Of a stretch of 64,000 nucleotides of DNA, positions 47,365-59,623 are shown one piece after another. Origin of the DNA: Metaphire vulgaris. Lineage: Eukaryota; Annelida; Clitellata; Crassiclitellata; Megascolecidae. The notes below the pieces were generated by a model that saw only the letters and a list, made by a program, of their open reading frames with translations, was not told where the DNA came from and searched no databases. The position numbers and the translations under genes were made by a program. Position 1 is the first letter of the stretch. Every line of letters begins with the position of its first letter. The stretch covers positions 12,828,719-12,892,718 of the forward strand of contig CM030834.1 of NCBI GenBank assembly GCA_018105865.1. Direction: 5' to 3'.

Positions 47365-47837
47365 CACAGATGTAAAAAAACTTTGTAAAAATGATTTTAA
47401 AAAACGTAAAAACGTTATAATTATTTAAAAAACCTTATAAAACGTTGAATAAAAAACATTACCCGGCGTTTATCTGAGTGAGATTAGGGAATGCGCCTTA
47501 CCCACTCACGGAGGATAAACAAGCAAGTCACACTATGCAAAATGACTGGGAAATGAAATAAACAGCAACAATACTGGCATAAATTGCTTACTCTATGTTT
47601 TTAGTAAGGTAGAGTTGCATAATCTGCTAATAAGCAATCGACTATACTCTACACTGTATAGCTAAACAGCAGAAAGCTAATTAATTTGCTAATCGTAACT
47701 GGTTTCAGAAAATCTGTGTTTTTATTTTGCAACGTTTTTTATAATAAAAAAACGTTGGCAAAATTTTTTTTAAAAAACGTTAAAAACGTAAAAACGTGGG
47801 AAATAAAAAAACGTTAAAAACGTTTATTGCATCTATG
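47365..47837. mobile_element. hAT-like MITE with exact 8-bp target duplication
   Basis: Flanked by ATTGGTTC on both sides (47357-47364 and 47838-47845). Ends CACAGATG and CATCTATG are short imperfect inverted repeats. Subterminal AACGTTTTT/AAAAACGTT motifs are abundant at both ends, a typical transposase-binding layout. Confidence 0.85.
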
Positions 47838-48179
47838 ATTGGTTCAGTGGCGTAACGTCGGTTGCCAGTTCCCGAGGAAGTCTTCCCCATCACTGTGACA
47901 GGAAAATACAATCACCGTTAGCAGAGGGAGAAATTTTTTCGATTCGCGTCGAGCATGAGTCAAAAAAATGAAATTTGATGCTTGATGGTAACTGAGGAGA
48001 GATTTATCTTAAGCTTTGAAAAAATTTATCTGTGTTGCTGATTAAAACATTTATACATCGTCATGGCCAGACGATAAAATTGTCAGATCATTTTTTGGTC
48101 ATAGAGCAATAGTTTACAGTACTTAGTAGAAGTGTGCGAAGTAGATCTGTCGCAAGCCTTGGATTAGTTCCGACAGTAC

Positions 48180-48503
48180 AAGAACCATGTGAAAGTAATC
48201 AGTAATGTGCTTGTTTCAGTACTCAGTAGAATTCTTATTCTGCCTATCTCGTCAGCTGAATGTGAGCGAGGCTTCTCGTGAATGAATATAAATGATACAC
48301 CAGTTAGAAATCAACTCAGTGTTCATGCACTTTCATCTCTTGTTTTCATGGAGGTTAATGGGCCACCATCAACACTGTTCAATCTTGTCAGTTATGTTGA
48401 AAAATGGGTATGCGATGGGCGACATGCTGCCTCAGATGCACCAACTAGCCAAAAAATTGACAAGACATCTGTGTCAATTCCTGCCATGGCAACTCTGTAT
48501 TAA
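48180..48503 (+). pseudogene. hAT transposase C-terminal fragment
   Basis: The + strand reads ILILPISSAECERGFS, then a TGA, then MNINDTPVRNQLSVHALSSL, NGPPSTLFNLVSYVEKWVCD and GRHAASD. This is the hAT dimerisation domain, in which PxSxAxCERxFS is a hallmark. The rest of the transposase is missing upstream, and the in-frame stop confirms decay. It is the only transposase-derived sequence I recognise among the many hAT MITEs. Confidence 0.82.
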
Positions 48504-49478
48504 TGTTAAATGATAGTTGTTTTAATTTAGTTGCAGATTTTCAATTGTTGCAACTTGCAGTTGCGCTATTAAATTTATGGTTTAAATAAATGGTGTCTGA
48601 TAATTTATACCAAAAATATTGAAAATTAGAGCAACGTGCATTAAACCATGCATTTTCCATCCCCCACTGTTCGCCATGCCACCCCCAATGCTCGCCATTT
48701 CCCCTCACTGCCCCAGGTCACAAATCGCACATTTCCTGTATCGTCCCGAAATCTCAACCGACAAGTGTTGTAGTATCTCTAAAACAAACGTTTATTTCTA
48801 ATTATGGTCTAACGATGTCTGTGTCTAAAGCCGCGTGAGATGCATTCACCTATTGAGGTCATCCCTGTCATTTCCTTGACTGTTGCCACTCTACACTCTG
48901 GATACGTCGTCATGCAGGGCCATGCACGTGACCAGATCGATACCGGGAAATCAGTCGTCATGGCAACCGTTTACGTGTCGTTCAGGTATTGGAAGGCGGG
49001 TCGCGTAATTTGCAGGATCGGTGTCAGTTCAAGGGTCATCGTCTTCTTCTTCTTCTCCTGTCGATTGTCGATGGGTTTTTTCGCTGGAATTGGAATTCGT
49101 TGCTCTGTTTCTGTTGCTGAAAGCGTGCGCCTTCGTCAAAACCCAGTCTGATTAAAGCAGCCGACGACTGTCATGCAAGACGCTAATCATCTCACAGTCA
49201 CTCTGAGCCGCCTGCACTAATATGCGAAGTCCAGAGACCGTCCCGACCGTCGTAAAAACATAATTATAATCAGATTCCGCTCTAATTTGCAATAATCGAT
49301 CGGCAAATTAAAAAAGATATCACAGAAATCGATAATAGCTTCTTAATTAATTTGAACGCTGCATGAAATAGCAAGCCTGTGCGTTTGCTATGAACAAACC
49401 TGAAACGTTCTTCTGTACTTAGGCGTTCTTCAAAGATGTCCTATGACTTAAAGAAACATGCTACTACTGCACTACGAT
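48504..49478. other. Intergenic DNA, no gene recognised
   Basis: AT-rich sequence follows the transposase fragment. A C-rich patch (about 48655-48720) has three related gttcgccat/gctcgccat repeats. An unrecognised 103-codon ATG frame lies at 48840-49151. Nothing here supports a gene. Confidence 0.4.
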
Positions 49479-49966
49479 CAGTGGCGGATTAACATTTTTA
49501 GGTCCGGTACGCATATTTCCATGGAGGTCCGCTATATAGTGTCGATGAAGCTTTAGATTTTTTCTAAATCTCGGAAAACTTTCGGAAAAGTTAAAGATTT
49601 ACAGACGACAGATCAAGTGTGAAAGCGTGGTGATGACCTATTTTGCTTGTCAAGCTCTTTAGGACGTTGCGTGACAAATATGCATGTTGCATGCACACGA
49701 ATTTCTGTTTATCAGTTTTTTAAAGCGAAGTTTTATATTCCGAAAAGGAAGCTATTTTAAAAAGAAATAATTAAAAAATCATAAAAAATATTGTTAATAG
49801 AAAAGGCGAGCCCCTAGATTTTAATTTTGCAGGCGGGCCCGGTACCGATGTACCATTTGTACCGATGTACCACTTGTACCGATGTACCATTTGTACCGAT
49901 GTACAATTCGTATCGATGTACCATTTGTACCGATGTACCATTTGTACCGTGGTAAATCCGCCACTG
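49479..49966. mobile_element. hAT-like MITE with an internal minisatellite
   Basis: The ends CAGTGGCGGATTAAC and GTAAATCCGCCACTG are inverted repeats. Flanks actacgat and actactat match at 7 of 8. About six units of a 17-18-bp tandem repeat (TACCGATGTACCATTTG) span 49844-49950. The shared core motif tgacctattttgcttgtca lies at 49634-49652. Confidence 0.88.
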
Positions 49967-50338
49967 ACTACTATTGAAAATTGAGACGTAGTAGGCTACA
50001 TGGAATTACTATTGCTAACTCCGCATAAATATCGTGGCCAACTTGTTGGTACAATTATTTCGGAGTAAGTGGTAAACACACGAGCCCGTGCAGTGTACAA
50101 AATGTTCGTTAAAAGTAACAGAGCCAGTTGGTCGTTGATTCTCGACAACGAATATTTCTATTCTTGCGGAACCAATCTAACCTTACCTCAGGTCGTGGTG
50201 TAAGTCACCCGCTCTCCGTTGAAGCAGTTTTGGCGGTGGGTATGTTGGAAAGGTGTGTGAAGAGATTGAGAAAATTGAGGCAGAGTACCTGGAAGAAATA
50301 AACAAGTGCAGGTAGAGTAAGCGAGGTAGGTAGAGAAG

Positions 50339-50633
50339 CATGGGCGTCCGGACGGGGTGCAAGTGGGTGCAATTGCACCCACCTGGATAAGTTGAAAAAT
50401 TATGAAAAAAGTAAAATTACTAAAAGGTAACAATTAGTCTAATAACAATAGGCTACACTATAGCACTAAGTTAAAACATGAATTTATATAAGAATTCTGT
50501 GAATCCAACTTGTAGCACTAAATTATTTATGCTTAGTCAAATAGATCATGACAATCTTGGACAGTGCTTTTCATTTCTTTCGTCACGTGACCCTGTTTTG
50601 CATCCCTTGGAAAAATTCCTGTGGACGCCCATG
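50339..50633. mobile_element. hAT-like MITE, CATGGGCGTCC family
   Basis: The ends CATGGGCGTCC and GGACGCCCATG are perfect inverted repeats. The target duplication TAGAGAAG is exact (50331-50338 and 50634-50641). Length is 295 bp, with no coding capacity. Confidence 0.92.
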
Positions 50634-51303
50634 TAGAGAAGGTGGAGAATGTAGGGACACTGTAGAGTGAGCGAAGAGGCCAGAATGAGTGCTGATTGAA
50701 AAGCATCGTTTTCAAAAGTCCAGTAAAAGAGCATGATTCGAACAGGATTCGAAAAAATCTAAATCTTCTACAGACGATTTGTCAAAAAGATCACTGAATA
50801 GTCTGGGCTTGTCGGACTTTGTCCTATTATTTACAGGATGGAAGCAGATACCCGCACATTTTTACATTTCAGGCCAGTGCCTGAGGACAGAGAATACAAG
50901 GTTTAAAAGAGGGACACGTCCTTCTTTCGCCGGACGTCTGTTAACCCATAATCTCAGCTTAATTTATTTTTATTGTTATTTTTTGTATTTTTATATTTAC
51001 TTCTAAACACACGATCCTAAAAGCGCCACCTAGTGAATGATGAAAAATTATTAGGACTTAAATGACGAAGTTTTCAGGGGTCTATGAAAGCTAGAAAATA
51101 AAGCATTGAGAACACAAGCAGTGGCGTGCAGAGATTGGTGGATGCCCGGAATAATTGTCTCTATAAGTAAAAAAGTCTACGAAGACCATGAAACGGACGG
51201 ACCTGGTCAATCAAGATGGTAGATTTTGTAAATTTGTTTTTATCCGCGTCAACAACGACGCGCTAGAATATATTAAACACAACCGAATCGTGTCGCTTCA
51301 AAC

Positions 51304-51521
51304 CATGGAGGTATTATCCCTGGAGACGGCATTACATCATGTCGGTGAAGCCGACTATTTGGGAAGGAAATTCCCAGACGGCAGCCACAGTTTGAGTCTA
51401 AAAGATGGCCGCTAACCATGGTTAACAGCCTACGCGCTATTTTTAGCCTACGCGCTCACTGGCTTCACGCAGCTTTGGCTAGATATGACGTAATGCCGTC
51501 TCCTGGGATAATACCTCCATG
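51304..51521. mobile_element. hAT-like MITE, CATGGAGGTATTATCCC family
   Basis: The long inverted repeats begin CATGGAGGTATTATCCC and run about 34 bp. The target duplication CTTCAAAC is exact (51296-51303 and 51522-51529). Length is 218 bp. The 21-bp relic at 37742-37762 belongs to the same family. Confidence 0.92.
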
Positions 51522-52296
51522 CTTCAAACTGATTTTAAAACTGTCGCACGCAGATTTTTAGTTAGATGCTTTCCAAAATAATATCTTGAGCTGTTACCAC
51601 TGACGCCCGCCTTTGGTTAGGTTTGCTTCTAAGGGTCATTAAGTAGATGTCTATGCATAGCCCCCAACCCATTGAGCCTAAACGCCGAGTAGTCTTTGAC
51701 GAAAGACTATCTTGTATTGAGTGTATTCTCACTTGCAATCCTGTGCAATAATGCCACGAGATCGCTAACATCCCCCCACTTCGTATTTATAAAACGGCGG
51801 TCGTCATTGGCTGCGCTGTTAACGCGCCAACGCAACGGCCAGTGACGTCGTGTGACGTCATTCGCAGCCGTCGTCGTCGTCGTCGTCGCTGCATCCGAAA
51901 GGTCTTGGCGAACATCGCTAGCGCCGTATCTGATTGGTTGGTTCGCCCGATCGCCTGCTTCGACGGAAGAACCACAACGCAGTCGGCTGACCAACCGACC
52001 GACCAGAGCAGTCGACGAAACTCTCTGATTGCCATTTCGTATCGCACCGTCTCTGTCTGTCTGTATGTCTATGCTTCTATCTCTGTCCGTCTATCTGTTT
52101 GTCTGTCCCTGTTTCTGTCTGTCTGTCTGTCTGCCTCTCTTTCTCTGTCTTTCCATTCATTGTCTCCTTGTCTGACCATATCTCTGGATAAGGAATGTCT
52201 GCTGTTCGAAAGAGAATTGCTGTTAACGCCCTTTCTGTGCCGAACTGTGCCCGAACATCGGGCGAAATAGGATTTTTAGAGACTGACGAAGCGCAG

Positions 52297-52345
<49 letters not shown>
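52297..52345. repeat. (TG)n microsatellite
   Basis: About 24 TG units. Confidence 0.95.
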
Positions 52346-52346
<1 letters not shown>

Positions 52347-52517
52347 TGATCGGCCGACAGAACGAAAGGCGCTGTCGTTGGTAGCGTTGGCTACCAGTCG
52401 TCGACTGCGCAAGAGAACGATAACTCTTGCGCTGTTTAGAGATCGCAGTCCTTGTGGAAAGGGCATTAGAGCAGATAGGCGAAGAGCGATAGAGAACATT
52501 TCGCACATGAGTGTGTG

Positions 52518-52522
52518 TGATA

Positions 52523-52599
<77 letters not shown>
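52518..52599. repeat. (AT)n(GA)n compound microsatellite
   Basis: AT units pass directly into a GA run of about 15 units. Confidence 0.95.
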
Positions 52600-52606
<7 letters not shown>

Positions 52607-52707
52607 TCTGTGCTGCTAGGTCACTCGAAAGTGCAGGACAATTTCTTTTGATTTGAAAAGCGGTATTTGATCAAGCAGAACATTTGATAGAGAGAGATTT
52701 AAGCTGG

Positions 52708-52708
<1 letters not shown>

Positions 52709-52755
<47 letters not shown>
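52709..52755. repeat. (ATT)n microsatellite
   Basis: About 15 ATT units, ending about 80 bp before the candidate signal-peptide exon. Confidence 0.95.
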
Positions 52756-52834
52756 GAAGATATTTAAACGTCTACAGAGAAAGTCTTTGAACAAAGAACG
52801 TTCGTCATTTACTGTCGGAACTTGCCGAATTCTG

Positions 52835-52931
52835 ATGGAGTTCTGTTCACCTGCGAGTAGAATTGAAACCGCGCGTAAGTGTTTCGTGGTAATTTTGTGG
52901 CTGCTCATCTGCTTAGAAAAATGCCATGCAG
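52835..52931 (+). CDS. Candidate first coding exon with a signal peptide
   Basis: ATG at 52835 opens MEFCSPASRIETARKCF followed by the hydrophobic core VVILWLLICLEKCHA. It then meets a strong donor (GCAG|GTACGT) that leaves a phase-1 intron. A hydrophobic signal segment ending in a small residue (CHA-G) followed by a phase-1 intron is a common layout for secreted or membrane proteins in animals. No downstream exon was identified in the remaining 11 kb, so the product is unknown and the call rests on layout alone. Confidence 0.4.
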
Positions 52932-53083
52932 GTACGTTCTTCATACAATTCATAAATATCTACATATCTTCAGAACGTATCCAAAATGCTTCGGGCAATT
53001 ATACCGAAACTTCCGAAAGAGAGAGATAGACCTTGTAGACTTTTATAAAATATAGCAGAACTACTATGCTAAAGTGTTTAGCC

Positions 53084-53423
53084 CAGTGGTTCTCAGACTG
53101 CAAGGGGTCCGAGGTCCCATAGGGGACAGCCAAGCGGATTCAGAGGGGCTGTGAAGGGATTACTTTCTCAAGATCTCTCACCCACACCTCAGAACACAAA
53201 ACACGCTGATGGCCCTAAGAGCGCTGATTCCATTTGAATTCAAATTTGATGACTAAGATTTGCAATTTTCTGATTAAATAATTGATTGACAAAACAAGTA
53301 GCCTATGTGTTAATTAGGCCCTATAGTTAATTTAAAATTCTGATTTTATAAGGTCCGCGGGTCATCACAAATATTTCTTAGGGACCACCATGCAAGAAAT
53401 CATAGAAAGTTTGAGGACCGCTG
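53084..53423. mobile_element. hAT MITE, 340 bp
   Basis: The ends CAGTGGTTCTCAGACT and AGTTTGAGGACCGCTG are hAT inverted repeats. Flanks gtttagcc and gtctagcc match at 7 of 8 (53076-53083 and 53424-53431). Confidence 0.9.
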
Positions 53424-53914
53424 GTCTAGCCTCTTATTGGAGCTAAACAATTAGAAACCAAAAGTGTCGTTCTTCAGTGGGGGAGGGGGGCAGTAGGGGT
53501 AAAGTTAAACCCTCACCCCGACATATGTCGATGGATAAATAAAAGCCTTTAATATTATAGCAGTGGCATCCGATTAGCACGAGAAGGTTCACTCATTGTT
53601 TATTCTAGGCCTTCTCTGGAGGGATTCCCCCTCCCCAAAGTTTTAAAATCCCCCCAAAAAATCTATATGTTGCATTGTGGATAAAAATTTTCCCTCAAAA
53701 GTGTGGCGAGTGAGGAGTTTTTTGAGAGGGGGAAATATAAGGATGATCATTTTCATGTCAAGGTGGCTATAATAAACACTGGTCTCACTGCTGGTTGAAC
53801 ATTTTGATTTGTCTGTAGTAGTCCGAACTTTCACTGATTTTTGGAACATTCAATTCCAATCAAGTGAGAAAATAAGCCTCACCCGCCCACCACCTGATTA
53901 TTCACTCAATTTCG

Positions 53915-53957
53915 TGTGTGTGTGTGCGTGTAGGCTTATGTGTGTATGTGTGTAGGC

Positions 53958-53989
<32 letters not shown>

Positions 53990-54680
53990 TGTCAGCCATT
54001 GTGAGAAATCAATCGACATGCACTCTGAGACTCTCTTGCCGTTGGCTTCACATTAAAAACGCATTGCATTCGTGAAATTTGTCACTGAAATTTCGCCTGA
54101 TTTCGATGTCGACTAACTACGCTGCTTGCTGACATGGTAGAGCTCTTCTAGCCATGGATTACCTTCTATAGAGACGTAGAAGAGACGTTCCGTCGACGGA
54201 CGTCGATATTTGCTGAGCACCAAATAGGACGACGGAATACTTTGCCCAATTATTAGTTTCTAAAGGAGATTAAAGTAGTAATCTAGAGACGCGGAGAAAC
54301 ATCTGAGAATCTCGACTATTGTTCTGCTGATGGCGACACACACACTCAGTGTCTTGCACTGAGACGTAATGGCCGACAGCCTTTTTACACAAAGAGAGAC
54401 GTCTCGCTGAGAACATCGCCGAGAGAATCATTTCGTGTTAGAAGTCTAAGGAACAAGTACAGTGAAGAAGGCAAAGCCAGTCTCACTCTCTCTCTCTCTC
54501 TATCTATCTCTCTCTCTCCCTCTCTCTCTCTTTCCTGCGCTCTTTTTTCTCCCCTCGCCTCCCCCGCAGCAGTGCTTGCGTGACGATGGTTCTGCTACCG
54601 ACGTTCCACTAAAGAAAGCATAATTGTAGAGGCGAATTAACTCTCTCTCTCTCGCTCTCTCTCTCTCTCGCTCTCTCTCG

Positions 54681-54742
<62 letters not shown>

Positions 54743-54770
54743 ATCTATCTCTCTTTGCCTCGTCCATCTT
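53915..54770. repeat. Low-complexity tract: (TG)n and (CT)n blocks
   Basis: TG-rich at 53915-53988, then unique sequence, then CT-rich blocks at 54481-54535 and 54640-54745. No gene is seen in the unique part (about 54000-54480). Confidence 0.85.
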
Positions 54771-54779
54771 CCTCCTTGT

Positions 54780-56697
54780 CATCTTCTTTATCATGCTCTT
54801 ATATTTGCATGCTCATGGATTCAAGTCTAAATCTTATGTCGCATTCACATGCGTGAAGCGACGAGATATCTGTGGCGTTAAAATACCACTTAGGGGCTGT
54901 ACATAAAGTACGTCACTATTTTTGCCAGTTCTTTCCTATTGTTACAACCAGTCACAAATCTCGGACAGGGGAAGGGAAGGGGTCGGGGTAAAGCGTCGTC
55001 CATCCATTACGCTCCTCGGGTTTCTTATTTACAGTAATAAATTCGAGTTTCGAGTTCAATTTTCAGCAGTGAATCATGGAGATATTCAACTTCCGGCAAT
55101 GATGACGAATGTAGGCTAATATGAGATATAAAATTCCACGTAACTGGCATAATATAGTTATTGTACACCAGTAACATCTTCTGTTGTAACGCATCCGTCA
55201 GAAGAGAAAGTAAAATATCACGCATATTTCAAGTATATATATTCATACATAATTTTACATATACGTATATATACATACATATAAAGTTAGTGGCGAGGCC
55301 ACGGGGGGTGCTGAGGGGTTTGAACACCCCACTTGCCATCAGGGCTACCCATGAAATTCGTGCAAAATTGCAGAGGAATTTTTTTGAGGGGAGAGGGGGA
55401 TGGTTGAGGATTGGCTGTACTAGTCTAAGTATCAAGCGTTCTCTATATATCTAGGCCTATATAACAAGTTCTCTCTCTCTATATATATACTCTGTTATAT
55501 ACAGTAGATTCTACTGTATATAACAAGTTTTCTATATATCTATATAACAAGCAGTTATGCGTTGGACGGACTGGGAGTCTGGGACCCGCTATGGCCGTAG
55601 GCTACATGTTACTATTTGCAAGAAATTGTATCGGATAGATAAAACTATTGTCTAAAAGTTATCTAATGCACTCATTACATCTACTAATGAACGAATGTCC
55701 GATCTCATTGAGATATATGTGGAACGTGACTATTCAGACGGTTTGAGACTAGGTGATTTGGTTTCAGAATTTGCGCTAAAACCGAGAAAACTTTCACTGG
55801 GAGTCTGTCACAACGTTCTACTAAATATGAACCTGTTGCTATTAATAATAGCCTATTATTGATAATTGTCATTGTGTTTGACTTTTTGTGTTTGTATGTT
55901 CATTGCGTTCCGTTAACCTTTGAGTTAGTTGAAACTGGATCATCTTAATGTGAACTGCAATATAATATTCTGTATGGTTCACTTTAATACACTTTAAAGT
56001 TGACAATCATCTTGAAATTATTATTCATGCAGTCTTTGCAGGTATTCACAGCTGCGTTACATGCACAGCTATTAAAATGCATGTTTATGCGTTGTATTAG
56101 CGTCTAAAAGTAAAAGTATCACTATTCATACTAACTACTACTATTGCCATTACAATCGCCCCACCACCGGCACCACCACTATCAACACAACTACTACTAC
56201 TACTAATATGAGGTCTACTCTTACTACAACTACTACCACCACCTCCACTACCTCTACTACTACAATTACTACTATTGCCATTGCACTTATCCCACCACCA
56301 CCACTACTACAAATGTGGCGGTGATGACCTTTTTGCTTGTCAGGCTTTTTTCGTTGCAATAAATAGTACTGCATGAAAGTTACATTTTTTGATTATATGT
56401 AAGAAATGAAATCGTTGACGTCAACTTCTCTTGACCCCTCCCCTGTCAAGAAATGTAAAACCGTTTCGAACTCCATTCCCTATTTTGGTGGCGTAATTAA
56501 TGGACGGCCACTTAACGAAAAGCGGCATTTCTCGAATCCACATTGCGTCTAGGAATCGGTGCAATATTAATTCAAAGAATCGCAAAAAATCATACATGAG
56601 TAGGTTATGTGACTGTATGTCACATAACGACAATCATAAGATTTAACTCCAACGGTAACTATGGCCTCAATGTTACCAATCATATGTATGTCAAAGT
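54780..56697. other. Intergenic DNA, no gene recognised
   Basis: A truncated MITE-like patch starts at 55289 (agtggcgaggccac). (TA)-rich stretches lie near 55230-55550. A CAC/CTA-rich tract spans about 56140-56310 and ends at a copy of the shared core motif (56325-56342). No coding signal was found. Confidence 0.45.
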
Positions 56698-56877
56698 CAG
56701 TGGCGGCTCCAGGATTTGGCAAGTGGGGGGCAGTTGGGGTGGCAACTTCTAACCATGGGGGCCAACCATTTGTTGTTAGATATGTAGTATTAAGAATAGG
56801 GTCCCAACAGGGGGCCACTGAGGGCCATGTACTCAATAGGGGGCACGGTCCCCGGGACCCCTGTGGAGCCGCCACTG
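56698..56877. mobile_element. hAT-like MITE, CAGTGGCGGCTCC family, copy 2
   Basis: The ends CAGTGGCGGCTCC and GGAGCCGCCACTG are perfect inverted repeats. The target duplication GTCAAAGT is exact (56690-56697 and 56878-56885). Length is 180 bp, related to 14937-15115. Confidence 0.93.
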
Positions 56878-57236
56878 GTCAAAGTATACGTGATGCTCGG
56901 CGAAAAGAAGCTTCTCGACCAAACGAGCGTTTGATTTAAGAAACAAATTTGATGCAAAAGTGTGAATAGACTTACGAGAGACGAGAGGGGCCGTTGGGGT
57001 GGCAACTTCTAATCGTGGGGGCAACCATTTGTTGTTAGGTATGTAGTATTAAGTATAGGGTCCCAACAGGGGGCCACTGAGGGCCAGGTACTCAATAGAG
57101 GGCACGGGCCCCCGGGCCCACCTCTGGAGCCGCCACTGGTCAAAGTATACGTGATGCTCGGCGAAAAGAAGCTTCTCGATCAAACGTGCGTTTGATTTAA
57201 GAAACAAATTTGATGCAATAGACTTACGAGAGACAG
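56733..57236. repeat. 260-bp tandem duplication carrying part of the MITE
   Basis: Unit 1 (56733-56992) and unit 2 (56993-57236) are nearly identical. Each holds the right two-thirds of the MITE plus about 110 bp of flanking DNA (gtatacgtgatgctcggcg and onward). Unit 2 has an 8-nt deletion and a few substitutions. The duplication therefore happened after the MITE inserted. Confidence 0.88.
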
Positions 57237-57540
57237 ACATAGTACACAGAGGCCTGCAACGTCCGACGATTCCGGGAAAATCAGCCACGTAGGCCTATAC
57301 TTGGATCGCTCGACGGAAGAATTTTCTAGATGAAAGTGCTGTCAAACAACCAAATAGCATCGCAAAAACGGAGCCTTTTCAGACTCATTAGGCCTACTCA
57401 ACGCCTGCAACAAACTGTCCACTGCAATGACCTACATCGTGGGACACTCTAAAATGAGTACTTTTCGCGTCTACGCTGCACTCTTCGTGTCACAACAGCA
57501 GAAATTTGCCGATATCGATGTTATCATCCCCCGCATCTCT

Positions 57541-57755
<215 letters not shown>

Positions 57756-57949
57756 TCTCTTTTCTCGTATACTTACACATGTATTAACACGCATACCATG
57801 CGGTATGCATGAATCCGTGATTATCCCACTGTTAGATATTCTACTGGTATGATTGTTTTGGGAAATTACTGCAGCACAGCTGTGCACAGAAAAAAACCGT
57901 TCACTTGATGCTTAGTACATCGTCATTCATCTCCATGCATGACGCAACA

Positions 57950-58195
57950 CCCGTCGGTGTTTATTGCAATTTGAGTTTGCCTCCTCCTCCGTTCGCCTCT
58001 GTCTTGTGCGGTTTTGTAAGCTTCATGTAATAATGTCCATTGTCCACGTTGCGCCATTCTTTAATATTGTCTACCCATTCTTTTTTGCAGTCTTCCTCCG
58101 ATGTTTTCGCCTTCCATTACTCCGAGCATGATTCTTTTTATCAGCCGTTCATCATTCATTCTACAGATATGGCCAAATAGTCTGAGTTTCATTTA
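57950..58195 (-). mobile_element. LINE ORF2 C-terminal fragment
   Basis: The - strand translates to KLRLFGHICRMNDERLIKRI and MLGVMEGENIGGR, then reaches a stop and degrades (ALR..TAQDRGERR-like remainder). The pattern matches LINE ORF2 C-termini. It is short and dead. Confidence 0.7.
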
Positions 58196-58346
58196 AACGA
58201 GGCCCAAGTAAACCCGAACGGTGTCACCTTCCAATGTTGCCTTTGCTATGTTCTAGCCTTGTGAATTGATAGTCCGCTGCTACGCGCGGGGGTGTGCTTA
58301 CTGTGCAGTGGCGGCGAAGCAAAGGGTCAAACAGGTGGATACCAGA

Positions 58347-58657
58347 CAGTGGCGTAGCGTGACTTTTGGGGGCCCGGGGGGCATCTTTGTCATGGGGGCC
58401 CCAAAGTTCCAAAGTTTCGGGGGCTGACGAGCAAAAAAAAAAAAAAAAAGTCATCAGCCTCCTTTTTACCTAACTAAAAAAAAAAAAAAAAAAAAAAGGT
58501 CGCCGGCACGTTCACTTCTATGGTTAGGGTTAAGCCTAACCTAACCTAACCTAGGGTTAACCCTAACCTAACCCTAGCTTAGACCCCTCTTTGGGGCCCC
58601 CGCCCGGGGCCCGGGGGGCAGTCAACAAAGTGCCCCCCCCCCCACGTTACGCCACTG
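58347..58657. mobile_element. hAT-like MITE with telomere-like interior
   Basis: The ends CAGTGGCGTAGCGTGAC and GTTACGCCACTG are inverted repeats. The target duplication ATACCAGA is exact (58339-58346 and 58658-58665). The interior has two poly(A) runs and, at about 58518-58580, interspersed TAACC and TAACCC units. Confidence 0.92.
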
Positions 58658-58875
58658 ATACCAGATACCTTTAACTGTTCATCAGATTCTAAAACCTATC
58701 TCCGACACTTTCCGAAATTCTTGCCGAATCTGACCTGGAACATTGGAAGTCCTCAGCTCCTCTCTGTAGCCACTTCACATTCACAGTTTTCTTCGTCTCA
58801 CACGTCCTAGACAGATAGATGCTATTGATATCTTGCCGCATATTCGATTCTTTCTGTTTTCATGTTTCTGCGCGC

Positions 58876-59436
58876 TGGCGTAGCCAGGAAATGGTAACAA
58901 CCGGGGCAAAGTGGGGGTTCCACCTACAAACAGACCCACAGACCGACAATTTCAGTTCCGACTAGGGGATTTGAAGAGCGTCATGAGCTCCCCTTCTTCC
59001 CAACGGGGTCTGAAGCGGAACCAGAGCCGAAAAATGTAGAGTATAACCTATTCAAATCTTGAGAGTTTAGCTTGTTTTCAGACTGTATGACTATATGACA
59101 GCATATCAGCGATCATCCCTCCCCCAACTGCTAAAATATTGTAATCGGTTTTGCAGGAATCTCACCCCAGACCCGTATAGGGGCCTCCTCCCCTACGCGC
59201 TCGTGGTTGCAATGACGGTCATTAGCCCTACAAGCTGGTCGTAACGTAAGGATAATGCTAGATTTAAATGTTGAACTTTGGACAACATTTTCAGGCAACA
59301 TCACAGCTATTCGGAAATCACTGACCACCATTAGTCAGCATTTTCTTGATGTATCTGCATGAATCTCACAATTGGTCTCGGTCTGGTCCGAGGAGTTTCT
59401 TAAGTGGAGGCCCCTATGTCACCCCTTTGAGGCTGC
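58876..59436. mobile_element. Degenerate hAT-like MITE(s), CRCTGGCGTAGCCAGG family
   Basis: The left end cgctggcgtagccagg matches the family at 63591. Two right-end-like segments occur, at about 59150-59215 and 59375-59430. It may be two overlapping or nested decayed copies. No target duplication was found. Confidence 0.5.
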
Positions 59437-59623
59437 GCTAATGGACACACACACACACACTAGGGGTTTGAGGGAGCGTCGGGAGCTCCCTCCAGCAGCA
59501 AAAATTTCGAGTAATTTTAAAATTTAGACGGCGTTTAATTAGACAATGTACTGTGTGTTGTTGTGTAACAGCTTTCGGTCACTCAATAATAAGTCATAAT
59601 TAAAGACTTTGACAGTCTAATGG

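Noticed and set aside
48840..49151. 103-codon frame with hydrophobic patches
   Set aside because: No domain recognised, low-complexity TTC run, and no splice or promoter support.
51188..51415. 75-codon ATG frame (MKRTDLVNQDGR...)
   Set aside because: Its 3' half lies inside the MITE at 51304-51521, so it is not a conserved gene.
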